64,000 nt of DNA from DFXE01 sp032054765 (GTDB taxonomy: Bacteria > Bacteroidota > Bacteroidia > Bacteroidales > Tannerellaceae): NCBI GenBank assembly GCA_032054765.1, contig DAMBSC010000011.1, positions 124,001 through 188,000 of the forward strand, written 5' to 3'. How positions within the stretch are numbered: the stretch's first letter is position 1; each line of letters starts with the position of its first letter. This document shows positions 51,829-59,983 of this stretch, piece after piece. The notes under the pieces are model-generated. The model worked only from the letters and a program-made list of their open reading frames with translations, made no database searches and was not told the DNA's origin. The translations under genes and the position numbers were made by a program.

Positions 51829-53757
51829 TCACCACCATATCTGTTTCTCGTTTTCATATGTAAAGATACGTTCTTCTTTTCCTTTGGAATGGTTTTTTAG
51901 GAGTAGAAGAGCATTGGAGGGGACATTCGAATATATAAGGACTTGTTCCGTAGCAATTTGTTTTCCTAAGGAGATCCATCCTTTTACATCCCAATAAAAC
52001 AATTCATACAAATGTCCAATGGTTATTGTGTTATCATCATTTCTGGGCAAAAATCGTATTTTAGATATTTGTGTAGGTCTTGCTAATTCGAGACCAACCC
52101 ACCCTCCATTTTTTTCTGCTGTATCAATGAATGTCAGAGGATCTCCATCGAAAGCTTTATCAATTGTGTAATTCGGATCGTTCAGGTACGATCCCGATGT
52201 GCCAATTATATTGCCTTTTAGTATTGAACCAGAATCATTATAAAACTCTAATTCCGCAATGTTACAATGACTGCTATCCGGCGATAAATACCTGACATAT
52301 TGAAACTTTTTCTTTGAATTTATTTGTATTTCCTGAAAATATAAATCCGGATTATCCGGAATGGTGTATAATAATTCAGCATTTTTAAAATCTGAATTGT
52401 TTGCTCCCTGGAATTTCCCGTTTCTCATTCGTGTAAGGTATTTGGGATTCATTAGTAACGGATATTTTCTTAGTAATTTTACGGTTCTTAGTTCTTCCTT
52501 ATTAGGAATAAAATGACGTGTAATCCCATCTTTATCTATTAATAAGGGATAATCAAGAGGAGTTTCAACCTGATTGGAATAATATATTGGTAAATAAACA
52601 ATTTCTTTCCCCATTTTGGTAAAATCAACTTTCCCTTTTTTAAAGAATTTCCATGTAACAGGTGTCCAAATTTTATTGTCAAAGACAGTAAGATATGCTA
52701 TTTTAGATTTTACATTTTTATTTGTCTTTATTGTTAAAGTTGCTCCGCAGAAGTATTCATCAGATACATCTTTGAATATAGGGGAACTAAACAAACTGTA
52801 AATATTCTCATTAGTTTCATATAGTTTCAGAAAATCCGTTTGTATTTTATATGTAATTCTATATACCTTACTCATCTTTTGCCCGGCTTCGTGGGGCTCT
52901 CCGGGATTACTTTCGGTTGCCATAAAAACAATATGATTACCGGTGGTATCTGTTACTGTATTCCAATTATGTCCCATTCTTCTGTTTGGCCATTGCGGAG
53001 TAAAATCCCGCGTGACAGGAACGCCTAAAGCTCTCATGGTGAATACTCCTAAGGCTGATCGCTCTCTGCATGTACCGGTCCATGCTTCCATAAGCATTGT
53101 ATAATTCATTGCGGGGAGAGTGGTGGGCGAAAAAGATCCTTCCCATTCCTTTTTTAGTAAAGAATTAATAGTTGTGCATACTTCTATAGGATCAGTAACA
53201 GGAACGCTTATTAATGAGTCGATAATCGTCCTGAATTGAGATAATACTTTATCCCGCCAATACTCTAAGGGTTCTGTATCTAAGCGATAAGGAAGTATTT
53301 CTTCACAAAAACGATCAAATGGAATATTTTTGTTCCACGGGTAGTTTTTAACTTCAAATGCTCTTTCGATATTATTTATTAAAAAATCAGCTTTTATATA
53401 TTTCAAGTCGGAGAGTTTTTTATTCTGACTTTTAAGTCCATAATGATCCACCAGCGAATCAAATACCTGCTGTTTATTATGTATACCTTGGGAAAGCAGT
53501 CTGTTCCAGTTCTGAAATAAAATTGAATAATCACCTGCCGGTCTATTATCGTCAGCATATTTTCCGTGCATGTTCTCAATCAAATAGTGGGCTGCAGCTA
53601 ATTTTTCAGAATCATTCCTATAATATTCCAGGACTTTCTCAAGTTCAATTCGATTTTCTCCCGCCACTTCTAATGCGATATTTAGTGGTTTGTTATAGAT
53701 TAACGAACAGGAGTTAAATAGGATTGTAACAAGTAAATATAAGCTGATATATCTCAT
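51829..53757 (-). CDS. Transglutaminase-like lipoprotein with C-terminal discoidin-like domain (paralogue 1)
   Basis: This 642-residue lipoprotein has lipobox FNSC (Cys17) and the shared AGENRIELEKVLEYYRNDSEKLAAAHYLIENMHGKY opening. The transglutaminase-like core has Cys230 (EAWTGTCRERSALGVFTMRALGVPVTRDF) and His263 (MGHNWNTVTD), with a downstream aspartate in the NHIVFMATESNPGEPHE region not certain. The discoidin-like C-terminal domain and the ending TYENEKQIWW match paralogue 2. The core keeps a clearer Cys/His arrangement than paralogue 2. Confidence 0.86.
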   Translation of the reverse strand: MRYISLYLLVTILFNSCSLIYNKPLNIALEVAGENRIELEKVLEYYRNDSEKLAAAHYLIENMHGKYADDNRPAGDYSILFQNWNRLLSQGIHNKQQVFDSLVDHYGLKSQNKKLSDLKYIKADFLINNIERAFEVKNYPWNKNIPFDRFCEEILPYRLDTEPLEYWRDKVLSQFRTIIDSLISVPVTDPIEVCTTINSLLKKEWEGSFSPTTLPAMNYTMLMEAWTGTCRERSALGVFTMRALGVPVTRDFTPQWPNRRMGHNWNTVTDTTGNHIVFMATESNPGEPHEAGQKMSKVYRITYKIQTDFLKLYETNENIYSLFSSPIFKDVSDEYFCGATLTIKTNKNVKSKIAYLTVFDNKIWTPVTWKFFKKGKVDFTKMGKEIVYLPIYYSNQVETPLDYPLLIDKDGITRHFIPNKEELRTVKLLRKYPLLMNPKYLTRMRNGKFQGANNSDFKNAELLYTIPDNPDLYFQEIQINSKKKFQYVRYLSPDSSHCNIAELEFYNDSGSILKGNIIGTSGSYLNDPNYTIDKAFDGDPLTFIDTAEKNGGWVGLELARPTQISKIRFLPRNDDNTITIGHLYELFYWDVKGWISLGKQIATEQVLIYSNVPSNALLLLKNHSKGKEERIFTYENEKQIWW

Positions 53758-53852
53758 TTTATTCTTGTTTTCTTGGAGAATTCGTAGTTTAATCTAATCC
53801 TTTTACTGTTTTTGTAGTTATACTTTAAAAGCCACATTAGCTCCTTTTATTG

Positions 53853-53940
53853 TTTTCACAGGTGTGAAAACTTTTTTTGACAGGTGTGAGAATAACTTTT
53901 CACAGGTGTGAAAATATTTTCTCACAGTTGTGAAAACGAT
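53853..53940. repeat. Four exact 22-bp palindromic units (array 3)
   Basis: Units 53853-53874, 53875-53896, 53897-53918 and 53919-53940 each carry a dyad close to TTTTCACAGGTGTGAAAA (second unit TTTTGACAGGTGTGAGAA, fourth TTCTCACAGTTGTGAAAA) followed by a 4-bp variable tail. They are contiguous with no spacers. The array lies 96 bp upstream of the transglutaminase-like gene start. The rest of the 417-bp gap (53758-54174) holds the palindrome at 54057 and no gene. Confidence 0.92.
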
Positions 53941-54056
53941 AATATATAAGGACTAAAATAATAAAGATTAGTTGCGAAAACAACAATCTCTGCGTATAAT
54001 ATTTATAAAATGATGAATAGAATTCTACTTTTACCTTAGTGTAATTTTGTGTGATG

Positions 54057-54085
54057 AAAGTGTGACAGATTATCTGTCACACTTT
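54057..54085. repeat. Perfect 14-bp-arm palindrome downstream of the DEAD-box gene
   Basis: AAAGTGTGACAGAT and its exact complement flank a single T. It lies 90 bp after the helicase stop. No U-run follows on the minus strand, so it is either an atypical terminator or an operator-like site. Confidence 0.6.
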
Positions 54086-54174
54086 ACTTATTGAAAAATA
54101 GTGTGTTATCTGCTGATGTGACGGGTTTTTAATAAAATCGGAAACTTTACTATTTCTCTGAAATCGATGTCAAT

Positions 54175-55908
54175 TTATCTTTTTTTTCGATTATTACGGC
54201 CGGCTGGAGCATTACGTCGCCAGGGTTTCTCATCTTTTTCAAATCTGCGGTTACCACCTCCGCTCTTTCTCTCTTTCTTTTCCTGGGCCGGTTCTACCGA
54301 GATACGACGACCATCCAGTTCGAAGCCGTTCATACTGTTCATAACTCGTTTTGCCTCATTAGTATCCACCTCGAAGAAAGAAAAGTTGTCTCGTAAATCA
54401 ATTTTCCCGACACGTACTTTCCCCGGAACACATTTGTTTATTAATTCTATAAGATTATTAGGAAACATCCCGTCTGACTTACCAAAATTAAGGAAGAAAC
54501 GGGTAAAACCTTCATCGGCTTTATGTATGCGCTGTTGCTTTCCTCTTTCAAATGTCCCTCTTTCTCTTGACGCTTTTTCGTCTACAACTTCTATTTCTTC
54601 TGCGTCTTTGTAGTAGTCGATCATCCGATTTAACTCCATAGACACCATGCGTTTGATAATATCCTCTTTATCCAACCATTCAAGTTTGCGGAAAATAGAT
54701 GGCATCAAGGAAGCAATCTCGTTTTCATCCACTTTTACTTTTTCAATCTGGTCTACGACATTATAAATCTGTTTTTCGCAGATATCTTTTCCGCTTGGAA
54801 TCTCACCCTTTTCAAACTTCTTATTGATAATACGTTCTATCTCACGTATTCTGCCTTTTTCCTTGATATGACAAATAGAAATTGATATTCCTGTCTTTCC
54901 TGCTCTACCTGTACGACCACTACGGTGTGTATACGATTCAACGTCTTCAGGTATGCCATAATTGATTACATGTGTCAGGTCGTCTACATCTAATCCACGC
55001 GCAGCAACATCGGTGGCTACGAGTAGCTGTAAGTTCCGTACGCGAAACTTTTGCATAACGTAATCGCGTTGCATCTGGCTTAATTCACCATGGAGCGAAT
55101 CAGCATTATAACCGTCTTGAATAAGTTTATCGGCTATCTCCTGTGTCTCTTTACGTGTGCGGCAAAAAATAATTCCATAGATGTTGGGATAGTAATCGGC
55201 TATGCGTTTTAGAGCCAGGTATTTGTCCTGAGCCCGTACCATGTAATAAACATGCTTTATGTTCTTGTTACCCTCATTCTTTTTACCGATGATGATCTCT
55301 TTCGGCTTATTCATATATTTATGGGTAATGGAGGCAATGCCCTGTGGCATTGTTGCAGAAAAGAGTAACATGTTTCGAGAGGAAGGTACTTCGGCTAAAA
55401 TGGCATTTATACTTTCCGTAAAACCCATATTAAGCATTTCATCAGCCTCGTCAAGGATTACATTTTTTACTAACTCCAGATTGACGGTTTTTCGGTTCAT
55501 AAGATCCAATAAACGTCCAGGAGTGGCAACAACTACGTGAACACCACGTTTCAATGCCTTTATCTGGCTGTCAATACTTGAACCTCCATAAACGGGAAGG
55601 ACTTTAAGTTTGTCAATATATTTGGAATACTCGTTTAAATCGTCGGCAATTTGTAGACATAATTCTCGGGTAGGGCATAAGATTAATGCCTGTGGCTTGA
55701 ATATGTTTGTATCTATTTTTTGCAGGATTGGTAATCCGAAAGCGGCAGTTTTGCCGGTGCCTGTCTGTGCAAGTGCTATAACGTCGTTGTCTTCGCCTAA
55801 TAATAAAGGAATCACTTCCTCTTGTACGGGCATGGGAGATTCGTATCCCATTTCTTGAATTGCCTTTAATATAGGTGCGGCAACTCCTAATTCTTCAAAT
55901 GTTTTCAA
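54175..55908 (-). CDS. deaD: DEAD-box ATP-dependent RNA helicase (DeaD/CsdA type)
   Basis: This 577-residue helicase has the Q motif (FEELGVAAPILKAIQEMGYESPMPVQEEVIP), motif I AQTGTGKTA, Ia PTRELCLQ, II DEAD, III SAT, IV-VI (IIFCRTRKET, VATDVAARGLDVDDLTHVINYGIP, HRSGRTGRAGK). A DbpA-type RNA-binding domain (VRVGKIDLRDNFSFFEVDTNEAKRVMNSMNG) and a basic Arg/Gly/Asn-rich tail follow. It remodels structured RNA in ribosome assembly and cold adaptation. The start codon is TTG at 55908; the resulting MKTFEELG is the normal family start and no ATG is available nearby. Confidence 0.95.
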   Translation of the reverse strand: MKTFEELGVAAPILKAIQEMGYESPMPVQEEVIPLLLGEDNDVIALAQTGTGKTAAFGLPILQKIDTNIFKPQALILCPTRELCLQIADDLNEYSKYIDKLKVLPVYGGSSIDSQIKALKRGVHVVVATPGRLLDLMNRKTVNLELVKNVILDEADEMLNMGFTESINAILAEVPSSRNMLLFSATMPQGIASITHKYMNKPKEIIIGKKNEGNKNIKHVYYMVRAQDKYLALKRIADYYPNIYGIIFCRTRKETQEIADKLIQDGYNADSLHGELSQMQRDYVMQKFRVRNLQLLVATDVAARGLDVDDLTHVINYGIPEDVESYTHRSGRTGRAGKTGISISICHIKEKGRIREIERIINKKFEKGEIPSGKDICEKQIYNVVDQIEKVKVDENEIASLMPSIFRKLEWLDKEDIIKRMVSMELNRMIDYYKDAEEIEVVDEKASRERGTFERGKQQRIHKADEGFTRFFLNFGKSDGMFPNNLIELINKCVPGKVRVGKIDLRDNFSFFEVDTNEAKRVMNSMNGFELDGRRISVEPAQEKKERKSGGGNRRFEKDEKPWRRNAPAGRNNRKKR

Positions 55909-55939
55909 TGTGATATTGTGTATAAAATATTTAGAGATG

Positions 55940-55947
55940 CAAAGGTA
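55940..55947 (-). promoter_or_regulatory. Candidate -7 box for the DEAD-box helicase gene
   Basis: The minus strand reads TACCTTTG, a full match to TAnnTTTG, 31 bp before the TTG start. No clear -33 element. Confidence 0.4.
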
Positions 55948-55968
55948 GGTAAATAATTCGGGATCAGT

Positions 55969-57027
55969 TTAAAAAAGGATTATTTCTTTTAGTTGATTCT
56001 GTTCTTTTTCAGTAATATTTAGTTCTTTTTGAAGATATTTCTCTACAGAACCATAATCTTTCTCTATTTTCCTCAATGCCAGCCCAAGAAAAGACTCATT
56101 GGTTGTTAATAAAACAGTAAGTGCTTCCTGGGCGTCATAACTTAACTGTTCTACCAGAGGTTTATATTGTTGAAGATTAATAAAATCGTTTGTAAGCATA
56201 TAATCGTACATCACCGTTTCTTCAGGTATACCAACGGATATAAGTAAAAGGGCCGCCAGAAAACCTACTCTGTCCTTTCCTAATGTACAATTGAAAAGAA
56301 TGGGGTAGTTATCTTTATTTAAGAAGATATCCATGGCTTGGGCAAACTCACCGCTATGGTTAGCTACATATTGAAGATATAAATCCTGCATAAATACTAT
56401 CCCGTCCCCTTTGCGTATTGTACCTTCTTCAAGGCGCGGAGTAATATTTTCTAAATTTCCAAGAGATATAGGAATACGTACGATATTTGCTTTTGAATAA
56501 GTGATAGGAGAATTTGCCATCTCCTCATTGGTTCTCAAATCAATTATTGTTTTGATTTTAAGATTATCTAACCTGACTGTATCTCTTTCACTTAAGGCAT
56601 TAACCTTTCCAGAACGAAAAATCTTTCCCCAACGGGTAGTTTTGTTTCCTCTTTTAGTTTGATATCCTCCAATATCACGTAAGTTTTGTATACTATCCAT
56701 AAAAACCAAACGGGAACTGACTGTTCGGTAGTATTTATCATTAAATGATAATAAAAAGTATTTACGGGTTATATTATCATCAGTTATATAAGTGGTGATG
56801 CCTTCGTCGATGTTAATTTGAGCTTTGGGATTATTCCTGTTGAATGAACCGGGGTTTTCTGAAACGTATAACTTTAAGGTCCCGTTTATTGGAGGGCTGG
56901 TTTCCCATTTTAGAATATAATTACCGATATCATCCCGTATACACACTGTATTAATTTCAGGTGTATGCGAATTGCATGCGGATAGAGACACAATACCGAT
57001 TAAAACGCTAAATACTCTTACAAACAT
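55969..57027 (-). CDS. Tyrosine-phosphatase-like lipoprotein
   Basis: This 352-residue protein has a lipoprotein signal ending SLSAC (Cys18), an N-terminal beta domain (about 25-110) and a protein-tyrosine-phosphatase domain of the Y_phosphatase3 type. That domain contains IQNLRDIGGYQTKRGNKTTRWGKIFRSGKVNALSERD and the P-loop NCTLGKDRVG. The catalytic Cys and Arg are kept, but the usual His before the Cys is Asn. Family members remove phosphate from tyrosine or lipids. The export signal places it in the envelope. Confidence 0.87.
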   Translation of the reverse strand: MFVRVFSVLIGIVSLSACNSHTPEINTVCIRDDIGNYILKWETSPPINGTLKLYVSENPGSFNRNNPKAQINIDEGITTYITDDNITRKYFLLSFNDKYYRTVSSRLVFMDSIQNLRDIGGYQTKRGNKTTRWGKIFRSGKVNALSERDTVRLDNLKIKTIIDLRTNEEMANSPITYSKANIVRIPISLGNLENITPRLEEGTIRKGDGIVFMQDLYLQYVANHSGEFAQAMDIFLNKDNYPILFNCTLGKDRVGFLAALLLISVGIPEETVMYDYMLTNDFINLQQYKPLVEQLSYDAQEALTVLLTTNESFLGLALRKIEKDYGSVEKYLQKELNITEKEQNQLKEIILF

Positions 57028-57102
57028 TGAATAACACTAAAGTTCCTTGAACAAAGATAAGAAATTCCTGTCTTTACGATTAGTCCTTAATGTTATTTAA
57101 GA

Positions 57103-58026
57103 TTACCTTAAGTAATTTGTGGCAAAACAAGTCGGAATATAATTATCATAACTTGCACATACTTCCCGTGCAAGAGTCGTTCCGCAAGCAATTATCTTTG
57201 CCCATTTTTCTTTATCCAATGTAGGAAGATCATTTCTGCGAATGTCGTATTTAAGCAAACCATAGATTATTCCGGCGTTAAAGTTATCACCAGCTCCTAT
57301 AGTACTTACCGGCGTGAAAGAGGGAGTATCAAATTTGTCAGAGAAAGTGTCAGTAAACAGACTTATTCCCTCCCCTCCATGTGTGCAAATAAATCTTTTA
57401 CAGTAAAATCTGATATGCTCGTTATAGACATCTTGCGCGTTTGTTTTCCCGAATAAGTTTAAGAAGTCTTCGTCTGATCCTCGAACAATATCGGCATATT
57501 CCAGATTCTCAATTACGGTAGGAATTAAGCGTATCGCTTCATGTGCATGTGCTTTTCGGAAGTTAGGGTCATAATATATTATAGCTTTTCTTTCTTTTGC
57601 ATACTCAAGCAGGTAAACAATTTTTTCACGGAGAACAGGGTTTAGCGCATAATAGGATCCTAAAACCAGAATATCGTCTTCTTCAATGCGTGGAAGTGGA
57701 ATATGCAATCGTTCCGTCGGATAATCATGGTAAAAGACATACTCTGCATTATGATCTTCATTTAGAAAGGCTAAAGAAACAGGACTTTTGCCATCGGGAA
57801 ACCGATCGATATACTCGGTAGATATATTATTCTCTTTCATGAAGTCGATAATATAATCTCCAACCTTGTCTTTTCCCAGTTCACTCAGAAAGAGAACCGG
57901 TATACCTAATCTTCCTAATGATACAAATGCGTTAAATACGGAACCTCCCGGAACGGCCCGTTGAGGTTGATTGGCGTTAAAAATGATATCTAAAATAGTT
58001 TCTCCGATTCCGATAACTTTTCTCAT
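57103..58026 (-). CDS. PfkB-family carbohydrate kinase
   Basis: This 307-residue ribokinase-like enzyme has the N-terminal GIGETILDIIFNANQPQRAVPGGSVFNAFVSLGRLGIPVLFLSELGKDKVGDYI and the C-terminal anion hole/catalytic motif STIGAGDNFNAGIIYGLL with the catalytic Asp. The start at 58026 gives MRKVIGIGE, the normal family start. It is probably a fructokinase-like sugar kinase. It lies 7 bp after the SIS isomerase gene, suggesting sequential steps on one sugar phosphate. Confidence 0.92.
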   Translation of the reverse strand: MRKVIGIGETILDIIFNANQPQRAVPGGSVFNAFVSLGRLGIPVLFLSELGKDKVGDYIIDFMKENNISTEYIDRFPDGKSPVSLAFLNEDHNAEYVFYHDYPTERLHIPLPRIEEDDILVLGSYYALNPVLREKIVYLLEYAKERKAIIYYDPNFRKAHAHEAIRLIPTVIENLEYADIVRGSDEDFLNLFGKTNAQDVYNEHIRFYCKRFICTHGGEGISLFTDTFSDKFDTPSFTPVSTIGAGDNFNAGIIYGLLKYDIRRNDLPTLDKEKWAKIIACGTTLAREVCASYDNYIPTCFATNYLR

Positions 58027-58033
58027 GGTGCTT

Positions 58034-58645
58034 TTATTCTTTCTCGCTTTGTTCACGGCTTTTTGATCCCAGGTAACCACCGTGATGCCGCAGCGCATAA
58101 TCTTTATTTGTAAATTGGATTTGTTGCATGGTATTTACAACAAGAAGGTCACCTATTACAGTCATGACGGTAGTGGACGTAGTAGGAGTAAGCCCTAATG
58201 TACACACTTCCTTAGGAGCGCCGGTCAACAGGCAGACTGTAGCTTTTTTAGCCAGATCGCTTTCTGGGTCTCCGGTAATTACAATGAATTTAATCTCAGG
58301 AACAAGTCCCCGAGCTAATTCAATCAACTCCAATAATTCGCGAGTTTTTCCTGAATTCGAAACCAGAAGCATGATATCATTATCACGGAGTATGCCTAAA
58401 TCTCCATGCTGTGCCTCACTTGGATGAAGAAAAAAAGATGGTGTACCGGTTGAACTGAAAGTAGTGGCGATATTTGTGGCAACTTGTCCGGCTTTACCCA
58501 TTCCGCTGGTTATTAAATTTCCTTTCATCTGATGGACATACTGAATGATCAGATTTATAGCTTTCTCATAATCATCGGTAACAGGGATATTTAGAACGGC
58601 GTCGGCCTCTTGTTGCAGGATCGATTTTATATTGTCAAGTATCAT
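58034..58645 (-). CDS. SIS-domain sugar-phosphate isomerase
   Basis: This 203-residue protein is a single SIS domain with GNLITSGMGKAGQVATNIATTFSSTGTPSFFLHPSEAQHGDLGILRDNDIMLLVSNSGKTRELLELIELARG. This resembles the arabinose-5-phosphate isomerase (KpsF/GutQ) core but lacks CBS domains. The ending carries LGLTPTTSTTVMTVIGDLLVV, as in KdsD-like enzymes. The start at 58645 (MILDNIKSIL) lies 26 bp downstream of a -7 box. The exact substrate is unclear. Confidence 0.88.
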   Translation of the reverse strand: MILDNIKSILQQEADAVLNIPVTDDYEKAINLIIQYVHQMKGNLITSGMGKAGQVATNIATTFSSTGTPSFFLHPSEAQHGDLGILRDNDIMLLVSNSGKTRELLELIELARGLVPEIKFIVITGDPESDLAKKATVCLLTGAPKEVCTLGLTPTTSTTVMTVIGDLLVVNTMQQIQFTNKDYALRHHGGYLGSKSREQSEKE

Positions 58646-58671
58646 TTTGTTATTCTCTTTCAAGTATAATA

Positions 58672-58679
58672 CAAAAGTA
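58672..58679 (-). promoter_or_regulatory. Candidate -7 box for the SIS/PfkB operon
   Basis: The minus strand reads TACTTTTG, a full match to TAnnTTTG, 26 bp before the SIS gene ATG. The -33 region is weak. Confidence 0.4.
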
Positions 58680-58727
58680 GTAATAGTTTTGAATATAGAG
58701 AACTGTATCATGAGCGGATTTATTTTA

Positions 58728-58735
58728 TACTTTTG
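58728..58735 (+). promoter_or_regulatory. Candidate -7 box for the M16 peptidase gene
   Basis: TACTTTTG matches TAnnTTTG and ends only 8 bp before the ATG at 58744. If used, the mRNA would have almost no leader. The -33 region is weak. Confidence 0.35.
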
Positions 58736-58743
58736 TCGGTTCT

Positions 58744-59979
58744 ATGACGATACAGAATACACCATACAGTACATATACATTAGCAAACGGACTTCGTATC
58801 ATTCATTTGCCGACGGATTCACCGGTATCATACTGCGGATTTGCGATAAACGCAGGTACCCGCGATGAAAGAGAAGACGAATTCGGCCTCGCCCATTTTG
58901 TGGAGCATATGGTGTTTAAAGGAACCCAAAAACGAAAATCCTGGCATATCATTAACCGGATGGAGAATGTCGGTGGCGAACTCAACGCTTACACCACAAA
59001 AGAAGACACATTTGTCTACTCTATCTTTATGGAAGAACATTACGAACGTGCCTTTGAACTGTTGACTGACCTGATCTTTCATTCTCAATTTCCTTCGCAT
59101 GAAATAGAAAAAGAAGTCGATGTGATCCTGGATGAAATCAATTCCTATAAAGATAGCCCTTCCGAACTCATATTCGATGAATTCGAGAATATCCTTTTTA
59201 AGGGACATGCCCTCGGACACAATATTCTGGGTGATGAAGAATCTCTGCTTCGGTTTACTTCCGCATCGGGACGTTCATTTTTGGACCGATATTATGTGCC
59301 GGCTAATATGGTATTCTTTTCAATGGGCAGAAAGGATATGTCGAAAATTATCAAGTTGGCAGAAAAGACGTTAGGAGATATTTCTTTCCCATTACCTGCC
59401 AACGGACGTACAGCTCCCGACGATATCCTGCCACAAAGTAAACGGATACATAAAGATACCTACCAATCTCATGTGTTGATTGGAGGAAGAACCTTCAGTA
59501 TGTATGACAAAAGACGCGTATCGTTATTCCTGTTAAACAATATGCTTGGAGGTCCCGGTATGAACAGCCGGTTGAACCTTTCTTTGCGCGAGAAACATGG
59601 ATTGGTTTACAATGTAGAATCAAATATCACATTTTATACCGATACTGGAATTGCAGCAATCTATTTCGGAACCGATCCCAAAAATACAGATAAGGCCATC
59701 TGTCTGGTGCAAAAAGAACTAAAGAAACTGCAGGAAGAGAAATTAACAACTCTGCAACTGGCTGCAATAAAAAAGCAGGTTATCGGACAGCTTGGTGTGT
59801 CGGGTGACAGCAAAGAAGGAGTCTTCCTGGGATTGGGAAAAAGCTTCCTGCATCAAAACCATTATGATACGTTACCGGAAGTGTTTGATAAGATAGAGAA
59901 GATAACGTCCCATGATATTATAGAAATTGCCAACGAAGTATTCTCCGCCGGCAATTTGTCTTCATTGATTTATGAGTAA
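58744..59979 (+). CDS. M16-family zinc metallopeptidase
   Basis: This 411-residue inverzincin has the HxxEH motif HFVEH (His51, Glu54, His55) and the downstream zinc ligand Glu131 in VDVILDEINSYKDSP at the usual 76-residue distance. The second half contains the R/Y region (LGGPGMNSRLNLSLREKHGLVYNVES) that completes substrate binding. No signal peptide is seen. Single-domain-pair M16B enzymes of this size degrade peptides or process proteins as dimers. It converges on the DUF6261 gene with only 4 bp between stops. Confidence 0.94.
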   Translation: MTIQNTPYSTYTLANGLRIIHLPTDSPVSYCGFAINAGTRDEREDEFGLAHFVEHMVFKGTQKRKSWHIINRMENVGGELNAYTTKEDTFVYSIFMEEHYERAFELLTDLIFHSQFPSHEIEKEVDVILDEINSYKDSPSELIFDEFENILFKGHALGHNILGDEESLLRFTSASGRSFLDRYYVPANMVFFSMGRKDMSKIIKLAEKTLGDISFPLPANGRTAPDDILPQSKRIHKDTYQSHVLIGGRTFSMYDKRRVSLFLLNNMLGGPGMNSRLNLSLREKHGLVYNVESNITFYTDTGIAAIYFGTDPKNTDKAICLVQKELKKLQEEKLTTLQLAAIKKQVIGQLGVSGDSKEGVFLGLGKSFLHQNHYDTLPEVFDKIEKITSHDIIEIANEVFSAGNLSSLIYE

Positions 59980-59983
59980 TCTA

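Noticed and set aside
51675..51863. 62-codon plus-strand frame between the transglutaminase-like genes
   Set aside because: It overlaps the coding end of the next gene antisense and has no family resemblance, signal or conserved motif.
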